In this document: positions 7,885-16,549 of the stretch, one piece after another
Position numbering within the stretch: the stretch's first letter is position 1
Layout of the letters: each line of letters begins with the position of its first letter
Assembly: GCA_030841105.1 (NCBI GenBank)
Contig: JAVEDE010000123.1
Span: forward strand, 1 to 64,000
From: Pyrinomonadaceae bacterium
Lineage (GTDB): Bacteria > Acidobacteriota > Blastocatellia > Pyrinomonadales > Pyrinomonadaceae
Reading direction: 5' to 3'
DNA: 64,000 bases
The notes under the pieces: generated by a model
Database searches by the model: none
What the model was told of the DNA's origin: nothing
Seen by the model: only the letters and a program-made list of their open reading frames with translations
Program-made: the position numbers and the translations under genes

Positions 7885-9954
7885 TCACTTGAACTTGAAG
7901 TTCGCGCGGTGGATGCTGCCGTCGTTCAACTGGACTACCAGTTGGCGACATGTCCCGGCCCATGACGCGCTCGTCTTCCAGACATAGTTATACTGGTCTG
8001 ACCCTGCGCTGTAGCTGAGACTACTGTCGCCCGCCGTCTCCGTGTCCTGCAAGTCAGCCGCGGGGTCGGACGAGTTGCACGTGATCGGCCCGGAAGCGGG
8101 CGAGTCGGGGGCGAATATGTTCAGCCCCTTGTTCCCGCTCAGGCTGAACTTCACGGGAATCGCCCTGCCAGCGTTAACCGTATTGACCACCGGCAGATTG
8201 TTGATCGGCGAGAAGAACCCCGCGAAGTTATAGCGCACGGTCACGGTAAAGCTGCAACTGGAAGTGTTGCCCGCGCCGTCTGTCGCAGAGGCGTTGACGG
8301 TCGTCGTGCCGACGGGGAAGACCGAGCCGGAAGCCGGACTGCTCCCGACCGTCACACTCGTCGAACAACTGTCCGTCGCCGTCACCGCCGGATAATTCAC
8401 GGCCATCGAAGTTACCATCGAATTCGGCGGCAGCGTGACGACGATGTCGGCCGGACAGGAGATGACCGGCGGCGTGGTGTCCACGACGTACACGGTGCGC
8501 GAGGCGTTGGCGGTGTGTGAACCGTCGGTCGCGCTGTAGTTGATCGTGTACGTGCCCGGCGTATCAACGTCAACGCTGCCCGACGCGTTTACGACGACGC
8601 TGCCGGCGCACCCGTCGCTGGCCGTCGCGCCCGGATCGGTGAAGGTGGTGTGACACTCGACCGTCAACGGGTTCGGCGCGTTGACCGTAATCAACGGCGC
8701 GGTGGTGTCCACGATGTTGACGATCACATCATCCGTGTCAGAGCCTCCGCCCGTGTCGGTGACGGTCAGCGTGATGGTGTGCGAGCCTGCGGGCAGTGAG
8801 ACATTCAAAGTCGCCCCCGTGCCGAGCGTGGTTGCGCCCTCTTTCCAACTGTAAGAGTTGATCGTTCCGCTGCCCGGTGTGGAGGTCGTGCCGTTGAGCG
8901 ACACGGGCGTCGTCGCGCCCGCGCACTCGACGGTCTGGTCTGTCCCCGCGTTGGCGACGGGAGACGGTGCGGCCGCGCCGAACTTCTGGACGCGTTCGTT
9001 CCCCCCTTCCGCGACATAGAGGTTGCCGGAGGCGTCTACCGCCACGTCATGAGGGCTGCCGAACTCCCCGTCGCCCGTGCCCGCGATGCCGCAGGAATCT
9101 ATGAAGACGCCGGTTGAAGAAAACTTTTGGATGCGGTTATTAACCATGTCGGCGACATAGACGTTGCCCGTCGTCGGGTCAACCGCAAGCCCCATCGGCG
9201 TGTCGAACTGCCCGTTGCCCGTGCCGTTCGTGCCCCACTTGGTGAGGAACACGCCTGACGAGGTGAATTTCTGGATGCGGTGGTTGCCCGTGTCGGCGAC
9301 GTAGATGTTGTCGGATGCGTCAACCGCCATCCCGATCGGCCCGCTGAATTGCCCGTTCCCGGTTCCCATGCCGCCCCATGCCGCGACGAACGCACCGGCG
9401 GGCGAAAATTTCTGTACGCGGTGATTGCCCGGATCGGCGACGTAGATGTTGCCCGCCGAATCCACGGCGATCCCGGCCGTGCCGCCTATGAACTGACCGC
9501 TGCCGGTGCCCGTGCCGCCGAGCGACATTTGAAAAACGCCACCGGAGTTGAACTTCTGCACCCTGTTGGTGAACGAGTCGGAGACGTAGACGTTGCCTGC
9601 CGAATCCGTGGCCGCTTTCCACGGGCTGACGAACCCGCCGGGCACATCTCCGGGGATGCCGAACTGTGCCACGAAGACGCCGCTGGAGTCGAACTTCTGG
9701 AAGCGAGTATTTTGATCCGGGACGAAGACGTTACCGGCGCTGTCAACCGCGATGCCGCGCGGGAGTAAAAACTGTCCGGGGCCTGTGCCGGTGCTGCCGA
9801 ACTTCAGGATGAAATTGCAGGCCGCCGCCGCGCCTGTCCATGTCAGCAGCGTGGCGAGCAACACGAAGGCCAGCGCGGGCAAGCAAATGTTCCTCAGACG
9901 CAAACTGTACCTGCGTGTTGCTGAACGATGTACGAAGAGGGGAACTAAACTCAT
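7885..9954 (-). CDS. Secreted NHL-repeat / PKD / HYR protein with PxKF C-terminus
   Basis: The protein is 689 aa from the ATG at 9954, with AAGGAG 6 bases upstream. After a signal peptide come about six NHL repeats of the form GIAVDSAGNVYVAD...RIQKF, making a beta-propeller. A PKD domain (VANAGTDQTVEC ... ITLTVTDTGGGSDTDD), a DUF5011/Ig-like domain (TVECHTTFTDPGATASDGC), an HYR-like domain (ISCPADIVVTLPP) and a C-terminal PxKF domain (NAGRAIPVKFSLSGNKG) follow. All of these are extracellular beta modules. Adhesion or carbohydrate/protein binding is the usual guess, and no catalytic residue is visible. Confidence 0.9.
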   Translation of the reverse strand: MSLVPLFVHRSATRRYSLRLRNICLPALAFVLLATLLTWTGAAAACNFILKFGSTGTGPGQFLLPRGIAVDSAGNVFVPDQNTRFQKFDSSGVFVAQFGIPGDVPGGFVSPWKAATDSAGNVYVSDSFTNRVQKFNSGGVFQMSLGGTGTGSGQFIGGTAGIAVDSAGNIYVADPGNHRVQKFSPAGAFVAAWGGMGTGNGQFSGPIGMAVDASDNIYVADTGNHRIQKFTSSGVFLTKWGTNGTGNGQFDTPMGLAVDPTTGNVYVADMVNNRIQKFSSTGVFIDSCGIAGTGDGEFGSPHDVAVDASGNLYVAEGGNERVQKFGAAAPSPVANAGTDQTVECAGATTPVSLNGTTSTPGSGTINSYSWKEGATTLGTGATLNVSLPAGSHTITLTVTDTGGGSDTDDVIVNIVDTTAPLITVNAPNPLTVECHTTFTDPGATASDGCAGSVVVNASGSVDVDTPGTYTINYSATDGSHTANASRTVYVVDTTPPVISCPADIVVTLPPNSMVTSMAVNYPAVTATDSCSTSVTVGSSPASGSVFPVGTTTVNASATDGAGNTSSCSFTVTVRYNFAGFFSPINNLPVVNTVNAGRAIPVKFSLSGNKGLNIFAPDSPASGPITCNSSDPAADLQDTETAGDSSLSYSAGSDQYNYVWKTSASWAGTCRQLVVQLNDGSIHRANFKFK

Positions 9955-10402
9955 CTCGAACTCCTTTCCGGGGAAGGCGAATTGCCGCGCGCGCACGAGG
10001 GGGTCGCGCACGCGGGGAGTGGCATGCGGTTCTGTAAGTTCAGGAAGAGAGCACGTCCTGACGTTACAGACCGTTAGCGGTTACAGGATAAGCGAGGGAA
10101 TCTTTCTGCGTTTCTGTTTGAGCTTGATACAAGAGACCCGACAGAGACAGGCAAGACGACTGCGAGCGGCTACCCGGTCAATTGTCACGCGGGCAAAGAT
10201 AACAAGAGCCTCAGAGGGTAGGCACAGTATTCACTCTCGCGCTGGTTGTCAAGATTTTCAGCGTGCGGTGGTGGAACGGCGCGGACGGCCGCCACAGAGG
10301 TTACCGCGCAACCTCTGCGGCGGCGACGGTTCGCGCCGTGAGTGTGATAGCTCGTGGTAGTCAGACCACTTGACAGTCTGCCCGCAGGGGCGGGTGCGAG
10401 GG
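9955..10402. other. Intergenic region between two leftward genes
   Basis: This 448-bp stretch holds the promoter side of the NHL gene and the terminator side of the DUF3365 gene. Inverted repeats seen are TCAGGA/TCCTGA near 10040-10055, the stronger hairpin at 10291-10321 and CCCGC/GCGGG near 10380. No coding frame is convincing. Confidence 0.4.
10291..10321 (-). terminator. Hairpin downstream of the DUF3365 gene
   Basis: CAGAGGTT (10295-10302) pairs perfectly with AACCTCTG (10310-10317) around a 7-base loop. Three more pairs extend it beyond one mismatch. It lies ~85 bases after the DUF3365 stop in the direction of transcription. No U tract follows. Confidence 0.4.
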
Positions 10403-10945
10403 TTAGTTCTCTTTAACAGGCACGCGCAGCATCAGCGCGCCGACCCACTGGCCGGGGTTGTTCGTCTCCTGAAAGAACTGTGGAGTGAAGTTCGAGTGGC
10501 AGAGGGCGCAACTCGTGTGGAAGCTGTTGCTCAACGCAATTGAGCGGCGATAGTACCAGCGGTTGCCGTGACGCTCGACGGTCGTGTTCGGCTTGCCCTG
10601 GAGCGCGAGCGCGAGCGACTCCTGCTCGAACTCGTCGGCCGGGATGTTGTTGTTCCCGCCGAGGAGCGGGGCGGCGTTGCCGATGAGCCGCATGTCCCTG
10701 TTCGCGTCGTGGAAGACGAGCGAGATGGCCTGCTTGCCCTGCTCCACGTTCTCCGGCGTCGTCTCGCCGAACTCCTGCAAGAGCGCGGCGAAGACCTCTT
10801 TCTGTAAGAGGTCGGCCGTCTGCACGGCGAACTCCTTCTGCTGTTCGGTGGGAGGGGCATTATCTACGTGCCCGAAGGCGACGAAGGCGGCGACGGCGAC
10901 GAGGACGACCATCGCGGCGGCTCGCTTTATTTTCAGATGGCGCAT
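10403..10945 (-). CDS. DUF3365 c-type haem protein
   Basis: This 180-aa protein has a signal segment (AAAMVVLVAVAAFVAFG). The body matches the DUF3365 (Tll0287-like) haem domain, with one CxxCH motif, CALCH at residues 146-150, and the conserved RSIALSNSFHTSCALCH context. It should be exported and carry one covalent haem c, acting as a redox or sensor protein. The DUF3365 fold is often the input domain of sensor kinases, but here it stands alone. The ATG at 10945 has AAGGAG eight bases upstream. No cytochrome partners are adjacent. Confidence 0.88.
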   Translation of the reverse strand: MRHLKIKRAAAMVVLVAVAAFVAFGHVDNAPPTEQQKEFAVQTADLLQKEVFAALLQEFGETTPENVEQGKQAISLVFHDANRDMRLIGNAAPLLGGNNNIPADEFEQESLALALQGKPNTTVERHGNRWYYRRSIALSNSFHTSCALCHSNFTPQFFQETNNPGQWVGALMLRVPVKEN

Positions 10946-11380
10946 TTACTTATCTCCTTACTGGTGTGAAGTCGTTTCCCCTTGTCTGGTGGGTGTTAGG
11001 ACGGCGGTGGTTGCCGTCTTCGGGGTCGCCAGCGAGAATTCACGACGCCTCAATATGTAACGCGTAATTTGGCGGCGAGAGGGATCACCTTTCCGCCCCG
11101 GCAACGAACTTTCTGCACGGGTGGACTTGGCCGGTCGGTGCGGGAAAGCCGCGAAGTTTCTTGTGCCGTGGTTAATAAAATGGTAGATTCCGCGCGAATG
11201 GCTTTTGCCGGGAAGGGCGCGGGCAGGCACATCATAGTGCGACAGCCGGACTCGCCCGGCACAACATATCGCGATGCGGGTGATGTGCGAGGCGCGACGC
11301 TCCCGAACCGTCGTGCCGCCGGCAAAGCGAAACCTCCCTCCGCCGCAACGCGGCGATAACTTCAGTCAGGAATCGGCCAA
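10946..11380. other. Divergent intergenic region
   Basis: This is 435 bp between the DUF3365 gene (leftward) and the DUF4388 gene (rightward). An A+T-rich patch near 11170-11185 (GTTAATAAAATGG) could be promoter sequence. An open frame at 11069-11359 lacks any ribosome site and looks like chance. No RNA gene was recognised. Confidence 0.4.
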
Positions 11381-12550
11381 TTGGAAAATATAGAGCGCAC
11401 GCAGTTCATGGTTTTAACGGGTCATCTGGACGACCAGCCCTTGCCCGATCTCATCAGGACGCTGCGCGCGCAGAGAAAGTCCGGGCGGCTTCAGGTCGAG
11501 TACGCGGACTCGCCGGGGGCGTTCTTCTTCGAGGACGGCCAACTCGTTGACGCTCAACTCGGAAACTTGCGCGGACTCGAAGCCCTCTACGCCGCCCTCG
11601 CGCTCGACGGCGCGTCCTTCAATTTCAACCCGCTCGTCCGCCCGCCGGAGCGGAGCATAGACCGGCAGCAACAGAAGTTCATCAACGATCTCGTCGCAAC
11701 TCCGCGGCGCGAAAATCTACCGGAGGTCAGAGTCGCGGGCGGCGCGTTTCCCGCAACGACGGCGGCGACAGGGGCGGCGCTCGCCGCTTCGACGCAGCCC
11801 GCGCCGCTCCAACTCGCGCCCGTCCCCGCCGAGTTGCTCGCGCCGCTCGAACAGCGTCTGACGGCCGTTGAGGCAGCCATCAACGCCAGTTCGCGCCGCT
11901 TCTCGCGCGAGCGTCTGGTCTACGCGGTCGTCATCAGTTTTCTCGTCGGGCTGTGCGTCGTCACAGCCCTTCAAGCGTTGCTCAGCCTGCGCCGGACGCC
12001 GCTCAACGCGCCCGCGACGGACGCGACCATATCGAGTCAACAACTCGACGCGGCGACCGGCACGACGGCAACGGCGGCGGGCGGCGAAGCGACGCGCGGG
12101 ACATCGGACGCGGCGTCTAAAAAGGGAGGGGCAGGCGTCGCGCCCGTCGAGCGCGGGAACGTCGCCACCAACAACGACGGACGCGGGAACGTCGTCGCTA
12201 ACAACGACGGGCGCGAGAGCATCGTCGCCGCTGCCGCCACTTCGCAGGCGGCGGGCGCGACGAAGAAAGTGAAGCCCGCCGTAACGACGAAGCAGGCGCA
12301 GTCGCTTAAGCTCGCGCCGCAGGCGACGAAAGAGATCGGAAAGAAGGCCGGGGCGTCGTCTTCGGAGGGCGGCTATGTCATCCATGTGCTGCTCGACGTG
12401 AAGCGTGGAGAAGTGATCGGCGCGCGCGTGTTGAACCCGCGCCCTGGCGCGAGCGCATACGATTCGCAAGCGATCAAGATAGCGCGTGCGCGCCGCTACC
12501 CGAGCACTTTCAGCGGGAGCGATACGGTCATGCTCAGGGTGAGGTTCTAA
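11381..12550 (+). CDS. DUF4388 protein with TonB_C-like C-terminus
   Basis: The protein is 389 aa from a TTG at 11381 (AGGAA upstream); the ATG at 11408 is an alternative. Residues ~12-105 match DUF4388 (GHLDDQPLPDLIRTLRAQRKSG ... FFEDGQLVDAQ). A membrane segment follows at ~186-206 (VYAVVISFLVGLCVVTALQA). After that comes a ~110-residue low-complexity Ala/Asn/Gly linker containing a repeated NNDGRGNVVA unit. The last ~65 residues (VIHVLLDVKRGEVIGARVLN, then AYDSQAIKIARARRYPSTF) resemble the TonB C-terminal fold. The topology suggests cytoplasmic DUF4388, one membrane pass and a periplasmic TonB-like end. DUF4388 is known from acidobacterial and myxobacterial gliding or signalling proteins. 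Its role here is unknown. Confidence 0.8.
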   Translation: MENIERTQFMVLTGHLDDQPLPDLIRTLRAQRKSGRLQVEYADSPGAFFFEDGQLVDAQLGNLRGLEALYAALALDGASFNFNPLVRPPERSIDRQQQKFINDLVATPRRENLPEVRVAGGAFPATTAATGAALAASTQPAPLQLAPVPAELLAPLEQRLTAVEAAINASSRRFSRERLVYAVVISFLVGLCVVTALQALLSLRRTPLNAPATDATISSQQLDAATGTTATAAGGEATRGTSDAASKKGGAGVAPVERGNVATNNDGRGNVVANNDGRESIVAAAATSQAAGATKKVKPAVTTKQAQSLKLAPQATKEIGKKAGASSSEGGYVIHVLLDVKRGEVIGARVLNPRPGASAYDSQAIKIARARRYPSTFSGSDTVMLRVRF

Positions 12551-12619
12551 GAGAACGCGGCCTGCGTCCGTGCGGCACGCACGCGACCGGGCGGCGGATC
12601 GAAGTGGGCGAAAAAAAAG

Positions 12620-14119
12620 ATGCTGTTCATCCAAAGCAACAGTCTGGCGCTCTCACTCGACGAGGGGGAACGCCTGCGCCTGCTCGACGCGCTCGCGGCG
12701 CGAGGACTCGCTCATGCGCCGCTCATCCGCGCGGCGCGGCGTCGCTGTTTCGAGTTGCTGGCGGCGGGTATCGCAGACGAAGCGGCGGCAGTCGCGGAGT
12801 TTGAGCGCGAGTGCGCGTCGCTGCGCGAGGCGTCGAACCGGACGACGGCGGGCGGCGCGGCCTACACGCCGGGCGAGATTTTCTGCGCGGACGACTGCGT
12901 GCTGTTCGTCGTCTTCGGCGCGGGCGCGGACGAGGGCTTGACGACCGGCATCGTCTACAGCGTCGAGACCAAAGAGCCTTTGACGAAACTCGACCGCTTC
13001 TGCCGCGACGTGCGCGAGGCTTTGATTAAGACGGGGAAGGGCGGCGCGGTGGGCGACGGGACGGGCGATGACGACGACAACGCGTTGTTCGAGTTGCCGT
13101 GTTGGAAGGCGCGCGCGACGCGTGCGCCGCAGGGGTTGGCGCGCTTCATGGCGATCCAGCCGACGGACTTCGCCGTCGCCGCGAAGTTGAAGGGCGGCGC
13201 GCGCGAGTTCGTGCGCGCGTCCGAGTTGATGGAGGAGCAGACGGTGCGCCAGTTTTTGCGGCGCGTGCAGGAGATGCGCCGCGAGGGCTATTCGCCGCGC
13301 CGCCTGTTCGCCGAGGCGGCGACGTTACAGCGCGGCGGCATCTCCGTCGAACGCATGCTCGACGCCGGGTTGCTCGAACGCGAGGTGCGCGTCAGTTGTC
13401 GCAAGTCAGGCCACGCGCTGTTCGACCTGCCGACGCCCGATTCGCTCGCGGCCATCACGATCAGCAAGGCGAAGTGCAGCCTGTGCGCCGCGCCCGTCGC
13501 CGACGAGGTGGTCGAAGAGACGATCAACCCGACGTGGCTCGCCGTGTCGCTCCTCGAAGACGGAGGCTGGCTGAACAACCGCGTCTACAAGATCATCCGC
13601 GCGCTCGGCGTGCCCGACAGCGAGATCGCTACCGGCCCCGCTTCGACGCATGGCGAGTCGTATCTTGCCGCCGACGTGTGCGGCAACTCTTACCTCTTCG
13701 TCACGAAGGACGGTGACTTGACGCCCGCCTGCACGCGCCGCATCGTCGAGACCGTGGCCGAGACGGAGGCAACGCACCTTGTCGTCATCACCACCGGCAC
13801 GATCGAGGACGAAGGCCGACTGCGCTTGTACGAGTTCGCTTGGCGGCGTGCGCGCGGCGGCGAGGATTTGGACACGACGCTCGTCGAAGGTCTGGAGAAC
13901 GCGCGCCGCGAGATCGAGCACTCCTTCGAGCGCGCACTCCACCGCCAACTCTCGCGCCACCTCTTCCCGCTCGACGCCGCGCTCGGTTTCAGCGCGAGCA
14001 ATTTCGTGCTCGACTGGTTCAGGTTGACGAACGCCTCCGGCGCGGCGCACCGCGGCGGCAACGCGTCGAACGTCCTCGTCCCGCTCTTCCCTGATTTCGA
14101 TCAGCGCGTCGCCTCTTGA
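12620..14119 (+). CDS. Unknown 499-aa protein
   Basis: No family was recognised. The protein is soluble, with no signal peptide or membrane segment. Residues ~90-170 (GEIFCADDCVLFVVFGAG ... YSVETKEPLTKLDRFCRDV) look like an alpha/beta domain. A middle region contains FMAIQPTDFAVAAKLKGG and EEQTVRQFLRRVQEMRREGY. A single CxxC (KCSLCAAPV, ~285-293) precedes a second alpha/beta domain that repeats the pattern of the first: GNSYLFVTKDGDLTPACTR and THLVVITTGTIEDEGRLRLY. Two related halves joined by an HTH-like stretch are possible. It starts ~70 bases after the DUF4388 gene and may be co-expressed. The frame is secure by length and codon bias. Confidence 0.7.
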   Translation: MLFIQSNSLALSLDEGERLRLLDALAARGLAHAPLIRAARRRCFELLAAGIADEAAAVAEFERECASLREASNRTTAGGAAYTPGEIFCADDCVLFVVFGAGADEGLTTGIVYSVETKEPLTKLDRFCRDVREALIKTGKGGAVGDGTGDDDDNALFELPCWKARATRAPQGLARFMAIQPTDFAVAAKLKGGAREFVRASELMEEQTVRQFLRRVQEMRREGYSPRRLFAEAATLQRGGISVERMLDAGLLEREVRVSCRKSGHALFDLPTPDSLAAITISKAKCSLCAAPVADEVVEETINPTWLAVSLLEDGGWLNNRVYKIIRALGVPDSEIATGPASTHGESYLAADVCGNSYLFVTKDGDLTPACTRRIVETVAETEATHLVVITTGTIEDEGRLRLYEFAWRRARGGEDLDTTLVEGLENARREIEHSFERALHRQLSRHLFPLDAALGFSASNFVLDWFRLTNASGAAHRGGNASNVLVPLFPDFDQRVAS

Positions 14120-14176
14120 CGCGAGCTTCGCCTCTCACGCCTTCTCTCATTCACAAACGCGCGACGGTCACTCGCG

Positions 14177-15193
14177 TCAACTCGCGCGTTTTGCGCGTGC
14201 GCGCTGTTTGGCCTGTGCGGGCGGCGCGTCGCGTTCGAGCTTCCAGCGGAAGCCGGTCTTCGTCGGCGCGTTGAACATCTCCTTGAAATGTTCCTCGAAG
14301 TAGCGACCCATGTGCGGGCGGTTGCCATCAACGTCCGTGAAGCCGTATTCGTCCGAGAGCGTCCAAGAGCCGTAGACGCCGCCGGACTTTTGCATGACGC
14401 GCGCATCGGCGGCGAGCGCGGCTATCGCGCGCCCGACGAAGCAGGGCGTCTCCGAGGCGATGAAACCGAAACTCTTCGCCGACGGATTCGTCTCGGCCAC
14501 CTCGCGCCAGTTCTCCTCGGTCGCGCCGAAGTGATCGAGCATCCACTCCGTCCGCATGAAGCCGGGCGAGATGGCGACGGCGGCGATCCGTTTCGGCGCG
14601 AGTTCCTCTGCCAACGCGTAGGCCAGACGGATCGTTGACACCTTGACCAGATCGAAGAAGAAACTGCCGCGATAGCCCACGCCGTCGCCGTCCGTGACGC
14701 AGACGATGAGGCCGTTCTTAGGCTTGCGCTCGCACATCAGCGCGGCGGCGTGGCGGCTCGTGATGATGTGCGCGAAGAGTTCCGTGCTCAACCAGCGCAA
14801 GCCTTTATCGAGCGACTGTTTCCAGAAAGGTTTCCACTCGGCCTGCGTGTCGCCGCCGAGCACGTTGACGAGGATGTCGAGCCGCCCCTCTTCGGCTTTA
14901 ACTTTTTCAAACAGGGCGACGACCTGCGCTTCGTCCGTGTGATCCACGCGCGCGTGAATGCCCCGGCCGCCGCGCGCCGTCACCATCTCCGCCGTCTCTT
15001 CGATGGTCTCCGCGCGACCCGCGTGGACGCCCGACGCGGGCGGCGTGCCGCGCACGCTGCGACCCGTGCAATAGACGGTCGCGCCCGCCTCGCCCAACAT
15101 TTGTGCGATGCCACGTCCCGCGCCGCGCGTCGCCCCTGCGACGAGCGCGATCCGCCCCGCCAGAGGTTTCTTCACAGTCTCGCTAGCTTTCAT
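14177..15193 (-). CDS. SDR-family oxidoreductase, catalytic Tyr replaced by Phe
   Basis: This 338-aa Rossmann protein has the SDR cofactor motif VAGATRGAGRGIA (residues ~18-30), D-hTD (RVDHTDEAQ) and NVLGG, the usual NxxG position. The active-site YxxxK reads F-D-L-V-K: the codons are TTC TTC TTC GAT CTG GTC AAG, so the catalytic tyrosine is Phe. Relatives I recall have Y-D-L-V-K here, a single-base difference. Classical SDR chemistry may be impaired unless a neighbouring Tyr (GYRG, four residues upstream) substitutes. GGAGG precedes the ATG. It is divergent from a WYL regulator, which probably controls it. Confidence 0.88.
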   Translation of the reverse strand: MKASETVKKPLAGRIALVAGATRGAGRGIAQMLGEAGATVYCTGRSVRGTPPASGVHAGRAETIEETAEMVTARGGRGIHARVDHTDEAQVVALFEKVKAEEGRLDILVNVLGGDTQAEWKPFWKQSLDKGLRWLSTELFAHIITSRHAAALMCERKPKNGLIVCVTDGDGVGYRGSFFFDLVKVSTIRLAYALAEELAPKRIAAVAISPGFMRTEWMLDHFGATEENWREVAETNPSAKSFGFIASETPCFVGRAIAALAADARVMQKSGGVYGSWTLSDEYGFTDVDGNRPHMGRYFEEHFKEMFNAPTKTGFRWKLERDAPPAQAKQRARAKRAS

Positions 15194-15303
15194 CGTTTCA
15201 GCCTCCCTCCGTCTCTGTCCCGAACACAGTTTGTCGTCTCCGCGTCGAACTCTTTGAACTCAAGCCAACCGTCGCTCGATAAATTCACGATACGCGAAGA
15301 TTG

Positions 15304-15320
15304 ATGACACCTCCTGTCAT
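15304..15320. promoter_or_regulatory. Palindromic operator candidate for the WYL regulator
   Basis: ATGACA, five bases (CCTCC), then TGTCAT: a perfect 17-bp palindrome with 6-bp arms in the shared promoter region of the SDR gene and the divergent WYL regulator. A TAAAAT hexamer lies just downstream (15331-15336) toward the regulator. The position and symmetry fit a dimeric regulator controlling both genes. The binding itself is inferred. Confidence 0.55.
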
Positions 15321-15406
15321 ATATCTGAGATAAAATCGCGCGCGGTTCGAGTGGCCGGAAAAGTTTTAGCAGTTGTTAATACGTCGCAGTGAGTTGAGGA
15401 GGCGGG

Positions 15407-16381
15407 ATGCGTGCGGATCGTTTGTTCTCAATCGTGCTGTTGTTGCAGTCGCACCGGCATTTGACTTCGAGAGACCTGGCGGGGCGTCTGGAAGTTTCCG
15501 CGCGGACGATTCACCGCGACATGGAGGCTCTGAGCGGCGCGGGCATCCCCGTGGTGGCCGAGCGCGGCACGGGCGGCGGGTGGTCTCTGCTCGGCGAGTA
15601 CCGCACGAATTTGACGGGGCTGAACGAGGCGGAGATTCAGTCGTTGTTCGTCATCAAGCCGTCGCGCCTGCTGGCCGACTTGAACTTGGAGAAGGCCGCC
15701 GAGGGAGCATTTTTGAAACTGCTGGCCGCGCTGCCTTCCGTCTTCCGGCGCGGGGCGGAGTATGCGCGGCAGCGCATCTACGTGGACGTGACGGGTTGGA
15801 ATCGCGCGGAGGAAACCGTGCCGCTGCTGCACCGTTTGCAGGAAGCGATCTGGCAGGAGCGGCGCGTGCGTATGAGTTACGCGCGGGGCGAGTGCGAGGC
15901 GGTCGAACGACTGGCCGACCCGCTCGGACTCGTGGCGAAGGGGAGCGTCTGGTATCTGGTCGCGGCGGTGGATGGGGAAGTGCGCAGCTACCGCGTCTCG
16001 CGCGTCGAGCGCGTGGAGATGTTGGACGAACCGTGCAGGCGTCCGCCCGATTTCGATCTGGCGTCGTACTGGGAGCGTTCGGCGGCCGAGTATCGCGCGC
16101 ACTTGCCAAGCTACCGTGCGCGCGTGCGCGTGCGTCGGGAGATCGTCGCGCGGATGCCCTACGCGGGCAGGTTCGCGCGCATCGAGCGGACGGGCGAAGT
16201 GGACGCGGATGGATGGGTCGAGGTCTGGCTCAGGTTCGACGTGGAAGAGATGGCTTGCGAGTATGCGCTCTCGTTCGGCACGCAGTTGGAAGTGTTAGAG
16301 CCGTTGGCTCTGCGCGAGAAAGTGTTCGCCGCCGCACGGAGCGTCGTGGATTTCTACGCGCGAAAAGAGACGCGGAAGTAG
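15407..16381 (+). CDS. WYL-domain transcriptional regulator (YafY type)
   Basis: This 324-aa protein has an N-terminal winged HTH (residues 1-60: RLFSIVLLLQSHRHLTSRDL, then EVSARTIHRDMEALSGAGIP). A WYL domain (~140-205) contains the SVWYLVAAVDGEVRSYRVSR signature, and a WCX C-terminal extension follows. WYL domains sense small ligands or nucleic-acid species. Members paired with an oxidoreductase often repress their neighbour. GAGGAGGCGGG lies directly upstream of the ATG. The divergent SDR gene and the palindrome between them are the likely target. Confidence 0.93.
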   Translation: MRADRLFSIVLLLQSHRHLTSRDLAGRLEVSARTIHRDMEALSGAGIPVVAERGTGGGWSLLGEYRTNLTGLNEAEIQSLFVIKPSRLLADLNLEKAAEGAFLKLLAALPSVFRRGAEYARQRIYVDVTGWNRAEETVPLLHRLQEAIWQERRVRMSYARGECEAVERLADPLGLVAKGSVWYLVAAVDGEVRSYRVSRVERVEMLDEPCRRPPDFDLASYWERSAAEYRAHLPSYRARVRVRREIVARMPYAGRFARIERTGEVDADGWVEVWLRFDVEEMACEYALSFGTQLEVLEPLALREKVFAAARSVVDFYARKETRK

Positions 16382-16421
16382 GAGCAGGGAAGGATGAAGT
16401 GAAGACGGTCAGTTGACCGTG

Positions 16422-16497
16422 GTCAGTTGTCCGTTGCGTGTGGCTATCACATGAGTCGCTAAAGATTGTCTTGAACAACTGACTACGGACAACTGAC
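16422..16497. repeat. Dispersed inverted repeat, copy A
   Basis: GTCAGTTGTCCGT (16422-16434) is inverted as ACGGACAACTGAC (16485-16497), with a further partial GGTCAGTTGACC just upstream. It sits between two convergent genes (WYL regulator and pilT). The same arms recur at 56983-57028. It could act as a bidirectional terminator or a REP-like element. Confidence 0.7.
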
Positions 16498-16549
16498 AAG
16501 GAACAGTTTCCACTTCATCATCCCGCGCTCCGACTTCCGCGCGTTCCTT

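Noticed and set aside
11069..11359. 96-codon plus-strand frame before the DUF4388 gene
   Set aside because: No ribosome site, no motif; fits chance openness in GC-rich DNA.
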